This document shows positions 23,710 through 32,706 of a DNA stretch of 64,000 nt, piece by piece. The notes under the pieces are model-generated. The model was not told the origin of the DNA, did not search any database, and was given only the letters and a program-made list of their open reading frames with translations. The stretch is from CBDFHC01 sp965247585 (GTDB lineage Bacteria > Chloroflexota > Dehalococcoidia > Lucifugimonadales > GCA-2712585). Every line of letters begins with the position of its first letter. The stretch's first letter is position 1. A program made the translations under genes and the position numbers. The stretch covers positions 620,001 through 684,000 of the forward strand of contig CBDFHC010000004.1 of the NCBI GenBank assembly GCA_965247585.1. The letters run 5' to 3'.

Positions 23710-26001
23710 TTAGCCGTCACCCTGGGCAGGGTTGACCTGGACGTCCGTTGAGTCAATGTAGGAAGGCGAGACGGGAGCGGGGGCGGCAGCTGGCTCGGCC
23801 TCCGGGGTGACCTTTGGCAGCCATTCCAGCCAGCTGGGAAGGTACCAGTTTGAGTCGCCCAGGAGCTTCATGATGGCGGGCAGCAAGATCACGCGGATGA
23901 TGGTGGCGTCCAGGAGGACGGCGACGCCGAGGCCGACGCCGAACTGCTGCATCCCCACCTCACTGCCGAGGGCGAAGGCGCCGAAGACGCCCACCATGAT
24001 GGCGGCGGCGCTGGTGATGGTGCCGGCGGTGGCGCGGATTCCTGAGGAGACGGACTCCTCATTGCTGGCGCCCCGGTCATAGGCCTCCTTGATCCGGTTG
24101 AGGAGGAGCATGTGGTAGTCCATGGAGAGGCCGAAGAGGATGGCGAAGAGGAAGAGTGGGAGCCAGGCACCGATGACGCCAGTGGACTGGAAGCCGGTGA
24201 TGCTCTGGCCCACGCCGTCCTGAAACACCAGGACCACCACGCCGTAGGCGGCGCTGACCGAGAGGAGGTTGAGGATGATGGCCTTGGCGGGTATGACCAC
24301 GGAGCGGAACATGGCCAAGAGGATGAGGAAGGCCAGCCCCAGAACAAAGGCGAAGACGATGGGGGTGGCGCTAATCATCTGCTCGGTGAAGTCCATGCTG
24401 CCGGCGGTCTGGCCGGAGACGTATACCTGGGCTGAGGAGCCCTCAAAGGCGGCGGGTATGATGTCGTCCCGAAGATGGGTGATCGCGTCTTTGGAGACGT
24501 CGTCGTCTATGGCGCCGGCGATGGGCACCTCGATGTAGAGCAGGTCGCCCTGGGGGTTGACGTTGGTGACGAAGGGGGCGAAGTAGGCAACGTCCCGGTT
24601 GACCTGGTCCAAGAGGTTGGCGACGGAAGCCTGGACCTCAGGGGAGTTGACGTTGGAGTGGTCCACCACCACGTAGGCGGGGCTGGCGAGGCCGGCCGTA
24701 AAGTTCTCCTCCAAGATCTCCAGGGCGCGCTTGCCCTCCACGGCGTCGTCGTAGGCGTCGGCGCCGGCGTTGAAGCCAAGGTTGAGGGACAGCATCGGTA
24801 TGGAGAGGGCCACCAGGGCGCCGGCGGTGACGGCGGCGAAGACGGCGGGACGGGCCAGTACGCGGTCCGAGATGGCGCCCCAGAATCCCGCGCCACCTTT
24901 ACTCTCGCGCCCGATGATGGGAACTCGCAGCCGGTTAATGTTATCGCCGAGGACGGAGAGGACTGCGGGCAGGAGGGTGAGGGAACCGATGACGGTGAAC
25001 AACACTACGATGATGGCGCCCAGGGCAAGGGAGATGAAGATGGGGTTCTGGGTGAGCATCAGACCGGCCAATGAGAGCATGACTGTAATGCCGGCGTAGA
25101 AGACGGCGCGCCCGGTGGTGTTGCTGGCGACGGTGATGGCATCCAACTTGGCCCTGCCGGCCTTCCGCTCAAAGCGGTACCGGCTGATTATGAAGAGGGA
25201 GTAGTCTATGCCGACGGCCAGGCCCATGAGGAAGACCATGTCGATATAGACCTCGGAGAGGGGGTAGGCCTGACTGACCAGGGTGGCGATGCCGACGGCG
25301 GCGATGATGGCGCCCACGGCCAGGACCAGGGGGATGACCGCGGCGACCAGGGCGCGAAAGGCAATCAGCAGAATGACCAGTCCGAGAACGATGGTGATCA
25401 TGAGGACTCGGGCCATGTCATCCTTACTGATGTCCTGCGTTTGCTTTTCCAGGGAGGTGATCCCGGCCACGGTGATCTCAAAGCCGGAGTTGGCCGCGGC
25501 GGCGGCGCGCACGGTGGAGGTGATGGCGTCCACCTTTTTATGGGCGTCATCTTCGTGACCGGCGATCACTACCTGGGCCAGCACCACGTTACGGCCGGCG
25601 GAGACCATAGCCGGATCGCCGTTATCGTAGTAGCTGGTAACGGACTCGACCTCAGGGAGGGTCCTGAGGTTGGAGACTACGTTTTCCACGGTGGAGCGGT
25701 AAACCGGGTCGTCCACGGTGAGGGTCTCGCTAAGGAAGACCAGCTGCTCGCTGGGGGCGCTATTAAACTCAAACCGGTCGTTTACGAGATCCGCGCCGAC
25801 GGCAGCTTCGCCTTCGCCGGCATTGCCTTCATCCAGCAACTGGGTGGTGAAGGTGGTGCTGGCGAACACGGCCAGCACCAGGACCAATACGGAAGCGCCG
25901 AGGACCCACCAACGGTGGGCGGCGCTCCAGCGGGCCAGCCGAGCGGTGGGGGTGAGGCCGTTCCCGTTGCCGGGTGTGTCTTGAGACTTGGAGAAGATCA
26001 T
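23710..26001 (-). CDS. MMPL/RND-superfamily transporter
   Basis: 763 residues with two repeats, each a large extracytoplasmic loop followed by a block of membrane helices (about residues 195-370 and 555-735), plus a first helix near residue 35. The segment MDYHMLLLNRIKEAYDRGASNEESV near residue 630 and its first-half equivalent VGIDYSLFIISRYRFE are the MMPL signature, with Asp for proton coupling. Such proteins export lipids, hopanoids or drugs by proton motive force. The C-terminal tail is Pro/Ala-rich and probably cytoplasmic. It stands alone between repeat regions. Confidence 0.92.
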   Translation of the reverse strand: MIFSKSQDTPGNGNGLTPTARLARWSAAHRWWVLGASVLVLVLAVFASTTFTTQLLDEGNAGEGEAAVGADLVNDRFEFNSAPSEQLVFLSETLTVDDPVYRSTVENVVSNLRTLPEVESVTSYYDNGDPAMVSAGRNVVLAQVVIAGHEDDAHKKVDAITSTVRAAAAANSGFEITVAGITSLEKQTQDISKDDMARVLMITIVLGLVILLIAFRALVAAVIPLVLAVGAIIAAVGIATLVSQAYPLSEVYIDMVFLMGLAVGIDYSLFIISRYRFERKAGRAKLDAITVASNTTGRAVFYAGITVMLSLAGLMLTQNPIFISLALGAIIVVLFTVIGSLTLLPAVLSVLGDNINRLRVPIIGRESKGGAGFWGAISDRVLARPAVFAAVTAGALVALSIPMLSLNLGFNAGADAYDDAVEGKRALEILEENFTAGLASPAYVVVDHSNVNSPEVQASVANLLDQVNRDVAYFAPFVTNVNPQGDLLYIEVPIAGAIDDDVSKDAITHLRDDIIPAAFEGSSAQVYVSGQTAGSMDFTEQMISATPIVFAFVLGLAFLILLAMFRSVVIPAKAIILNLLSVSAAYGVVVLVFQDGVGQSITGFQSTGVIGAWLPLFLFAILFGLSMDYHMLLLNRIKEAYDRGASNEESVSSGIRATAGTITSAAAIMVGVFGAFALGSEVGMQQFGVGLGVAVLLDATIIRVILLPAIMKLLGDSNWYLPSWLEWLPKVTPEAEPAAAPAPVSPSYIDSTDVQVNPAQGDG

Positions 26002-26135
26002 GTCAACCTCCTGACGTGATGTGTTGGATGAACTGTACGAGCAACGGGGACACGCACCATCGTCCGGAGGCTTGATTCTGGAACGGGAGTTGACCCAGTG
26101 GGAGGTCAGCCTTAGTGACTAGAAGGATCTAGTAC

Positions 26136-26240
26136 TTTGGTGGGTGGGAGAGTCCCAAGGGATACGCTCAGACTCCCGGCAGCACCGCCCAGGCACCCTG
26201 TACTTTCCTGTATTTTCGGGAGAATCCCACATGCCCGTTG
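26136..26240. repeat. Family B repeat, diverged copy 4
   Basis: A weaker match built around GGGATACGCTCAGACTCCCGGCAG, preceded by tgggagag. It lies upstream of another copy at 26341. No gene is supported between 26002 and 26511. Confidence 0.6.
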
Positions 26241-26340
26241 CGACCGGCTCCACCAGGGATGAAAATTTGGGGCTTGGAGATTTCAACTGTACGCAGGATG
26301 GACTATTTCGGTGCACCTCAGCTAGGACGAAGGTTGGGCA

Positions 26341-26476
26341 CTCCTAAAGGGCACCAAATCGAAGGTTGGTGGTTCCCACCATCCCACCCAGGAAGGTTTT
26401 TGAGAGTTTTTCTGAGGGACACCCTCAGACTCCCGGCATGGAACCCAGGTTCCTTGCACCCTCCTGTGTGGGCGGT
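26341..26476. repeat. Family B repeat, copy 5
   Basis: Contains GGTTGGTGGTTCCCACCATCCCACCC, then TTTTTCTGAGGGACACC and CTCAGACTCCCGGC, and ends in a tgcaccctcctgtg variant like the copy at 23375-23500. Confidence 0.8.
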
Positions 26477-26511
26477 TGATGGCGGAGCGAGAGGTTGGAA
26501 AGGGGCCGGGG

Positions 26512-27156
26512 TTAGAGCTTGATGATGCCGCGCTGCATGGCCTCGGTGACGGCCTGGGTGCGGTCGCCGACGCCGAGCTTGTTGAATATATTGGCAACGT
26601 GGGTCTTGACGGTGCTTTCGCTGATGAAAAGCTGGGAACCGATCTCCTTGTTGGCAGAGCCTTTGGCCATGAGGCGCAGAACCTCCAGCTCTCGCTCAGA
26701 GAGGAGGTCGGCGGGCGGGCCATGGCGGGAGAGCTGGGTGAGGCGCTCCAGGACCTTGGCGGTGACGCCAGGGTTTATCAGCGAGTCGCCGCGATGGACG
26801 GCGCGGACGGCGGCGAACAGGTCTTCGCGGGAGGCGTCCTTGAGCAGGTAGCCCTTGGCCCCGGCCTCAATGGCGTCGAAGATGAACTCATCGGTATCGA
26901 AGGTGGTGATGACGATGAAGCGGGCATCGGGGTCGTCTTCGCGGATGCGGCGCATGGCCTCCACACCGTCCATTTCGGGCATGCGCAGGTCCATAAGGAT
27001 AACGTCCGGCCGCAGCTCGCGGGCGCTTTCCACCGCCAGCTTGCCGTTGGCCGCTTCGCCAACGACGGCGAAGTCCTGTTGCCGGGCCAGCATGGAAGAG
27101 AGTCCGTCCCGCACCACGGTGTGGTCGTCAACAATAAGGATCTTTATGGCGTCCAT
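26512..27156 (-). CDS. NarL/FixJ-type response regulator
   Basis: 214 residues: an N-terminal receiver (LIVDDHTVVRD, Asp in VILMDLRMPEMDG near residue 54, Lys in GYLLKDASRED) and a C-terminal LuxR-type helix-turn-helix (LSERELEVLRLMAKGSANKE ... STVKTHVANIFNKLGV). It should be phosphorylated by the histidine kinase encoded 39 bp upstream and then control transcription. It is the last gene of a binding-protein/kinase/regulator set. The target genes are unknown. Confidence 0.95.
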   Translation of the reverse strand: MDAIKILIVDDHTVVRDGLSSMLARQQDFAVVGEAANGKLAVESARELRPDVILMDLRMPEMDGVEAMRRIREDDPDARFIVITTFDTDEFIFDAIEAGAKGYLLKDASREDLFAAVRAVHRGDSLINPGVTAKVLERLTQLSRHGPPADLLSERELEVLRLMAKGSANKEIGSQLFISESTVKTHVANIFNKLGVGDRTQAVTEAMQRGIIKL

Positions 27157-27195
27157 GGTTTCACTAGTCCTTCACAAAGTAAGGCAGCAGGCCAT

Positions 27196-29724
27196 CTAGG
27201 CCACGGGGATGTTGACCTCCACCAGGGTGCCGGCGCCCGGGTTGCTCTTCACGGCGAGCACACCGTTAAGACCGCGGGCGCGCTGCTCCATCCCGGAGAG
27301 GCCAAACCCACTCGAGACGCCAGGGGGCTTGCTTTTGATCCGGATGAAGCCCCGGCCGTTGTCCCGGACGGTGAGGGAAACCTGCTGGGGCTGGTATGAG
27401 AGCCCAACGGCCACCTCTGAAGCTGAGGCGTGCTTCCCCACGTTGGTGAGGGACTCCTGGCAGATTCGCAAAAGAGCGGTTTGAATTTCCGGCGAGAGTG
27501 TTCTTGTCTGGCCGGACGGGGTGAAGGTAGCCCGGGCCTGAGTGTTGGAGGAGAAGTTATCAACCTCTTTTTTCAAGGCGGCCTCCAGGGACTGGTCCTC
27601 CAGGCTGTGGGGGAGGAGGTTCCAGACGGAGCGGCGCGCCTCCTGAAGGCACTCCCTGGCCAGGGACTTGGCGCGGTCCAAGTGCTCCGCGGCGGAGCCG
27701 GCGTTGTTGCCAATCACTTCCTCGGCGGCCTCCAACTGAAGGACAACGCCGGTGAAGCCCTGGGCCATGGTGTCATGGATTTCACGGGCCATGCGGTTAC
27801 GCTTCTCAAGAACGGCCATCTCGCGGGTCTGCTGGAGCAGCTCCTGCTCGGCGCGTTTACGGGCGGTGACGTCGCGGACCAGGCCCTGGATATCGCCGGT
27901 GGGATCGTCATCGCCTTCGACGGTTTGCCGGCGAATGGCGGTAAGGAGGCAGTCCATCTCGGTGCCGTCTTTCTTAAGCAAGCGCAGCTCAAAATCCCGA
28001 ACGAAGCCCCTTTCGTCGATGGCGTCCCGGAACCGCCCTCGGTCCGCCGGGTCGGCGTAGCGGTCGCCAACGTCAGAGCCGACGGCCTCTTCCCGGGTGA
28101 TGCCGAAGAGCTCCAGGGCGGCGGAGTTGGCGTCAATCACAATGCCCTCGGAGCTGATGAAGATGGGGTCCCGGGACTGCTCGAATAGGGCGCGGTAGCG
28201 CTCTTCGCTGTAGCGCCCAGCATCCTCGGCGCGACGGCGCTCGGTGATGTCCGTGGCGATGCCGATAACCCCGGTGATGTGTCCGTCAGAATTCCGCAAC
28301 GGCGAGTAGTGCGTTTCAAAGGTAATGCCACGTACGTCCACCGAATTTGTGAATTCTTCTCCGGCGAGAGACCGCTGATACCTCTCGCCCATTTCGGGGA
28401 CCTCGCGGAAGGCATCATAGACCGACTGGCCCACCAGAGAGCCCGGGAGGAGTCCCAGCGCTGCCAGGCCGGTGCATTCCGACACGGTGAAGATGCCGTT
28501 GCGGTCCAGGGCGAAGAGGATCACTGGGGCGCCGGTAACCACGGTGCGGAGCCGTTCCTCGCTTTGGGCCAGCTCCATGGTGCGGTCTGCCACACGCTGC
28601 TCAAGCTGCTCATAGGAGGCCTTGAGCTGGGATGCCATGGAGTTGAACTCGGTGGCTAGCTCGCCAACTTCGTCGCTGGAGGCAGGTACGATGGTCTGGC
28701 TAAAGTTGCCCTGGGCCACCTGCCTGGCGGCGGCGATGAGGCCATCTATGGGCCGCATGATACGCCGGCTGCCGAAGGCGACGATGAGGGCGGGAACGGC
28801 GACGCCCAGGGCGAGGAGCAAGAGGAGATAGCGCTGGAAGTCGCGGCCTTCGCTGGTAAGGGCGCTCCAGCTCTCCTCGGTGACCAGGCCCCAGGGGGTG
28901 CCGGGAATAGGGGAGAAGCCGGCGACGATGTCCGTCCCATCAATGTCCTTGGTGCGGAAGGCGCCGGAGCGGCCGTTGGACAGGAGACCCACCACCTGCT
29001 GGGCAGAATAATCGGCGCCGATGCGGGCCGAGTCAGGGTGGTAGATAACATGCCCATTGCCGTCCACCAGGTAGGTGCGCCCCTCCTCTGCGATGCGGAG
29101 TTTGACGATGCCGCCATAAAAGGCGCTGAAGGCGCTGGGCTCAAGGTTAAAGACACCGACGACGGCGCCGAGAAACTGGCCCTGGTCCCCGGTAACTGGG
29201 ACGGCCAGGGCCACGGCGTCCCGCTGAATGGAGGGCGAAGGGATTACGTTGGAAAAGAGGGGTTTTGGGGAGCGGACTACCTGCCGGAAGTAGTCTTGGT
29301 TAGACCAGTCCCTACCCACCAGGTGCGTGGACCTGGAACCGGCGACGACGGTACCGAAGTGGTCTAATATAAAGACGCCGCCGTCAAAGACCACCAACTG
29401 GGGGGTAGCGCGGTCCAGCATGCGCTGCAAGGCAGGGGGGTCAGCCGAAGCATCAATGGATCGGCCCAGGTCAGCCAGAGCGTTGGTGTATTGTGCCAGC
29501 TCCGTGGCGAGTTGGCCGGCGGAGAGGCGGGTCAGGTCCTGGTCTCGCTCAATGACCAGCTCCTCAGTAACCTCCTGGTAGGCGTAGAAATTGACCAACG
29601 CCACGGCTATTAAGATAAGCGCGGTGGGAACAAAAACAGCGGCAATGATTTTGGCGCGTAGACTGCGACTGAAGGGCCTTAGCAGGCGGGCCAACAGCGA
29701 ACCCTCGCTTCGGCGTTGATCCAT
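27196..29724 (-). CDS. Sensor histidine kinase with Cache, HAMP and two PAS domains
   Basis: 842 residues. A first membrane helix at about 25-45 and a second near 305-325 enclose a double-Cache-like extracytoplasmic sensor (LVDGNGHVIYHPD, PGTPWGLVTEESW). HAMP follows at about 325-375, then a PAS domain (about 395-505) and a second PAS (about 515-625). HisKA_3 carries the phospho-His in MAREIHDTMAQGFTGVVLQLE near 655, and the ATPase ends in VRDNGRGF and SGFGLSGMEQRARGL. HisKA_3 kinases pair with NarL-type regulators, as here. Only 9 bp separate it from the solute-binding protein gene upstream, which suggests that the bound solute is presented to the Cache domain. Confidence 0.93.
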   Translation of the reverse strand: MDQRRSEGSLLARLLRPFSRSLRAKIIAAVFVPTALILIAVALVNFYAYQEVTEELVIERDQDLTRLSAGQLATELAQYTNALADLGRSIDASADPPALQRMLDRATPQLVVFDGGVFILDHFGTVVAGSRSTHLVGRDWSNQDYFRQVVRSPKPLFSNVIPSPSIQRDAVALAVPVTGDQGQFLGAVVGVFNLEPSAFSAFYGGIVKLRIAEEGRTYLVDGNGHVIYHPDSARIGADYSAQQVVGLLSNGRSGAFRTKDIDGTDIVAGFSPIPGTPWGLVTEESWSALTSEGRDFQRYLLLLLALGVAVPALIVAFGSRRIMRPIDGLIAAARQVAQGNFSQTIVPASSDEVGELATEFNSMASQLKASYEQLEQRVADRTMELAQSEERLRTVVTGAPVILFALDRNGIFTVSECTGLAALGLLPGSLVGQSVYDAFREVPEMGERYQRSLAGEEFTNSVDVRGITFETHYSPLRNSDGHITGVIGIATDITERRRAEDAGRYSEERYRALFEQSRDPIFISSEGIVIDANSAALELFGITREEAVGSDVGDRYADPADRGRFRDAIDERGFVRDFELRLLKKDGTEMDCLLTAIRRQTVEGDDDPTGDIQGLVRDVTARKRAEQELLQQTREMAVLEKRNRMAREIHDTMAQGFTGVVLQLEAAEEVIGNNAGSAAEHLDRAKSLARECLQEARRSVWNLLPHSLEDQSLEAALKKEVDNFSSNTQARATFTPSGQTRTLSPEIQTALLRICQESLTNVGKHASASEVAVGLSYQPQQVSLTVRDNGRGFIRIKSKPPGVSSGFGLSGMEQRARGLNGVLAVKSNPGAGTLVEVNIPVA

Positions 29725-29733
29725 AGCAGGCGC

Positions 29734-31077
29734 CTACTGCGCCGCCTGGATCTGGTCGCAGACGTCCTGAATCTGTTCCACCGGCATCCGGCCGAGGGTA
29801 AGGATCTGGTCCCAGGCCTGATAGGCCAGGGGAGTTGCCTCCGCCATATTGGAGAAGACCTCCGCGGTGACGGAGTAGCCCTGGATATGTCCTTCGGCGA
29901 AGGCGGTGATGTCTACGTCCCGGGCCTTCTCAGGAAACTCCTCTCGAATAATATCCGCCCACTCTTGAACCAGGGAAGCACGAGCGGGCTGGAGGAAGTT
30001 GGCACTGGCCATGGCGCGGCCGTAGTCCTGGCTTATTAGAAACTTTACCAGCTCCCAAGCGGCGTCAGGGTGCTTGGTGCCGGAGTAGATGCCGTAACCA
30101 TCAGTTGTGGCCAAGGTGACGCGGCGGGCGGGGCCGGCGGGGAAGGGGGCCAAACCAACTTTAAAGTCGCTGCCGGCCAGGATATCTTTAAGCGCCCAGG
30201 ACCCGTCTTCAACCATGGCCAACTTTCCGGCGATGAAGGCGTCCCGGGTGCCGAGGCTCTGAACGTCCAGGAAGGTAGCCATGACCTTATCGTCCCACAT
30301 GCGGGCCCGGAGCCATTCCAGGGCGGCCATGGCCTTGGGCTCTCCCATGCGGCAGACTGCGGGGTCGTCAGGGTCCACCAGATGGCCTCCCCAGCCGTTG
30401 ACGTGCATTTGAATGCGGTCCCATGACACATCAACCATGCTGCCCCAAAGGTCCGTCTGACCATCGCCGTCACGGTCGTGGGTGAGGAGCTTCATAGCGG
30501 CCAAGTAGTCATCATGGTCCCAGCCGGCGTGGGGGTAGGCGACGCCGTACCGGTCGAACAGGTCCTTGTTGTAGTAGAGGGCCAGGGCCCCGTGGTACTT
30601 GGGAAGGCCGAATTGCCGCCCATCGCTGGTGAAGAAGGACTCGTCCTGCGCAGGGTCCCAATCTTCGATGAGGGCCTGGTTCAGATCAGCTTCCACGTAG
30701 GGGCGCAGGTCAAGGGTGAAGCCTTCCTGTGCCCAGGCGGGGAAGTAGTGGCAGCAACCCTGGAAAACGTCCGGGGCGGTGCCGGCCCGCATTTCGGCCG
30801 GCATATCGTCCTGAAGGTCCTCCGGGTCAGGAGTGTAGAAGACGCGAATGTTGGGATGCTCCTGGTGAAAGCGCGCCAACATCTCCTGGGCCATGGGGGG
30901 AAACCAGTCGGTGCGCCAGTCCTGATATACGAGCTGTACGATTTCGCTCCGGCCGGTATCAGAACCGTTGCCGCAGGCTGCCAGCAGCGCGGAAGCGGCC
31001 AACACGGCGAATAGGGCCAGGAAGCCCAGTCGGGTCCGGGAAGACGACCGGTGACGAGTGGTGTGGTTAACGGGCAT
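29734..31077 (-). CDS. Extracellular solute-binding lipoprotein (ABC family 1 type)
   Basis: 447 residues from the ATG at 31077, which directly precedes a lipoprotein signal (LGFLALFAVLAASALLAAC); the frame extends 49 codons upstream without a signal sequence. The mature part has the type I/MalE-like fold: AQEMLARFHQEHPNIRV, GTAPDVFQGC, GLPKYHGALALYYNKDLFDRYG and FIAGKLAMVEDGSW. Family members bind sugars or oligosaccharides. No permease or ATPase is present next to it; instead, a histidine kinase starts 9 bp after its stop codon. It therefore probably acts as the ligand-binding part of a sensor, although it may also serve a transporter elsewhere. Confidence 0.9.
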   Translation of the reverse strand: MPVNHTTRHRSSSRTRLGFLALFAVLAASALLAACGNGSDTGRSEIVQLVYQDWRTDWFPPMAQEMLARFHQEHPNIRVFYTPDPEDLQDDMPAEMRAGTAPDVFQGCCHYFPAWAQEGFTLDLRPYVEADLNQALIEDWDPAQDESFFTSDGRQFGLPKYHGALALYYNKDLFDRYGVAYPHAGWDHDDYLAAMKLLTHDRDGDGQTDLWGSMVDVSWDRIQMHVNGWGGHLVDPDDPAVCRMGEPKAMAALEWLRARMWDDKVMATFLDVQSLGTRDAFIAGKLAMVEDGSWALKDILAGSDFKVGLAPFPAGPARRVTLATTDGYGIYSGTKHPDAAWELVKFLISQDYGRAMASANFLQPARASLVQEWADIIREEFPEKARDVDITAFAEGHIQGYSVTAEVFSNMAEATPLAYQAWDQILTLGRMPVEQIQDVCDQIQAAQ

Positions 31078-31320
31078 CAGTGTCTCCAAACGCCGAGCCT
31101 TGATGTAGCCGAGCCTTGATGTAGTGGGAGGAAATGCCTGCGTGGCCGGATTCGCCGGCGATCTACATCTGCGGCTTGGAAAGCAGATTAGTTCCACCGT
31201 CATAAGTGCAAGCGTCTTTTCCAAAGTGGCATGAGCTTCGGCAACTGCTGAGATTTCATTAGCTGATGTTTCAGTTTAGGTTCCGTAAAAAGTGGGGTCA
31301 AGCCAAGACCGACCTTGGTA

Positions 31321-31371
31321 GCTGGTGCTTCCGGGGGATACGGGCATCCTCCATCAGGTTGACGGGCGCTA
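31321..31371 (+). repeat. Left part of an IS-interrupted direct repeat
   Basis: GCTGGTGCTTC...GGTTGACGGGCGCTA matches 34739-34789 with a few changes. There it forms the 3' end of the PAP2-kinase gene. The repeat continues on the other side of the IS630 insertion (32595-32623, GACCTATTAGCGGCCCGG...) and matches 34790-34818. Joined, the two arms are about 80-bp direct repeats on either side of the fusion gene. Confidence 0.85.
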
Positions 31372-31384
31372 GTACTCAGTCAAC

Positions 31385-32077
31385 CTAATTGTTGGCAGGA
31401 TAGAGATGGTGAAGCTTGACTCGGGCGTCCACAGTGGAGAATCTCCAGTCAATGGTTGCTCCGGCTTGGTTTCGTTCTGCCTCCAGGGCCGCGATCTCGC
31501 CACTCAAAGTCTCTTCATCGGCAATACGCCGGCGCAGGACTCGCCTGGCCAAGACACTGAACTCGATCTCTGCCATGTTGAGCCAACTACCGTGCTTGGG
31601 AGTGTAGTGAAACTCCAAGCGTTTGCGTATTCGCCTAGCCTCCTTGGGCTCGAAGGTTTCGTAGAGGGAAGCTGGTTTGTGGGTGTTGAGGTTGTCCAGC
31701 ACCACCCGGATCTTCTCGGACGCTGGGTAAGCTTCATCGGCCAGCCACCGCATCTGCTGAGCGAAGTCCACCATGGTACGACGTTCGGTCACTGCCACAT
31801 GCCTCCAGCCCGCCAGGGGCTCGCACAGCATGAACAGGTTTCGGGTGCCATTGCGCTGGTACTCGTAATCGTATCGCTCCCGTCGTGCCGGCTTGGGCGG
31901 GATCGGAGACCTCTTTTCCGCCAGCAACTGCTTGGAGGTCTCGTCGAAACAGACCACCGGGCGCTCTGGGTCATAGGGTTCCGCGTAAAGGTCCAGCACA
32001 TCCTCCATACACGCCACAAACTCGGCGCTCACCTGGGGAATACACCACTCCTTCTTCTGCCACGGCTTGAGACTGTT
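31385..32077 (-). CDS. IS630 transposase, catalytic (DDE) part
   Basis: The catalytic frame carries Asp in VVCFDET, Asp in RVVLDNLNTH and Glu in SWLNMAEIEFSVL: the DDE triad of IS630/Tc1-mariner transposases (DDE_3). The first codon in this frame after the slip is at 32077, and the frame gives LKPWQKKEWCIPQV before AEFVACMEDVLDLY, as in unbroken family members. A GTG at 32032 is the only internal start. The protein is most likely made as a fusion with the upstream frame, ending at 31385. Confidence 0.9.
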   Translation of the reverse strand, partial: NSLKPWQKKEWCIPQVSAEFVACMEDVLDLYAEPYDPERPVVCFDETSKQLLAEKRSPIPPKPARRERYDYEYQRNGTRNLFMLCEPLAGWRHVAVTERRTMVDFAQQMRWLADEAYPASEKIRVVLDNLNTHKPASLYETFEPKEARRIRKRLEFHYTPKHGSWLNMAEIEFSVLARRVLRRRIADEETLSGEIAALEAERNQAGATIDWRFSTVDARVKLHHLYPANN

Positions 32078-32508
32078 TTTTTCAACCGCTTGCGAATTCC
32101 CTCGTGGGACATGGAGGGCGCCAGCCCCAACTCCACCACCTTGTTTGCCAGGAGCCGCAGGGTCCAGTGGTCATGGCCTGGAGGGGCCTCGCTGCACGCC
32201 AGGGCAATCAGGTGCGCTTCCCCCCGCTCATCCAGTTTGGTCGGATGTCCTGGCCGAGGATCTTCCTCCAAGGCCCGCTTCAGTCCTCCCTCCAGGTACC
32301 GCCGCTTGGTACGGCACACCGTACCCGCAGACGTGTCCAGCGCCTCCACGATGCGCATCACCCCCCAGCCCGTATCTGCCTTTAGCAGAATACGGGCCCG
32401 GGCAACCTTTCGCGCTGGGCTCTTTCCCCCGCGAATCAGTCGTTCCAACTGGTCTCGTTCTTCCCTTTCCAACCGGACCACATACCGTTCTCGTCCCATG
32501 GCTGCCAC
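32029..32508 (-). CDS. IS630 transposase, N-terminal DNA-binding part
   Basis: 159 residues ending shortly after the slip site. The N-terminal half holds two helix-turn-helix units (ARILLKADTGWGVMRIVEAL, TVCRTKRRYLEGGLKRAL) typical of IS630 (HTH_29/HTH_32), followed by PRPGHPTKLDERGE and LAPSMSHEGIRKRLKKT. At 32076-32082 the minus strand reads G-AAA-AAA-A-C, where a -1 slip fuses this frame to the DDE frame. Without the slip, the product stops after about 16 unrelated residues. Confidence 0.9.
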   Translation of the reverse strand: MAAMGRERYVVRLEREERDQLERLIRGGKSPARKVARARILLKADTGWGVMRIVEALDTSAGTVCRTKRRYLEGGLKRALEEDPRPGHPTKLDERGEAHLIALACSEAPPGHDHWTLRLLANKVVELGLAPSMSHEGIRKRLKKTVSSRGRRRSGVFPR

Positions 32509-32706
32509 CCTCCTACGTCAACACTCCTAAAAAAGGGTAGCAACCTTAGACGTTTTCTTAAACAATTACCAAAACCGAGTTGACTGAGTACTAGACCTAT
32601 TAGCGGCCCGGAAGTCCGACCTTCTGGCGATGCCGAGCACAGAGCGGGAGTGTGTAATGGCGTCCAGGCGAATCCGCCGAGCCGCTTAAAGCCGGGAGAA
32701 GAGAAG

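Larger units (their letters stand above)
31372..32592 (-). mobile_element. IS630-family insertion sequence, complete
   Basis: 1221 bp, bounded by perfect 13-bp inverted repeats GTACTCAGTCAAC. It is flanked by a TA duplication (31370-31371 and 32593-32594). The uninterrupted repeat copy at 34788 shows that the target was CTAG, the preferred IS630 target. Two overlapping frames encode the transposase and are joined by a putative -1 frameshift at seven A residues. All parts look intact, so the element may be active or recently inserted. Confidence 0.93.
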
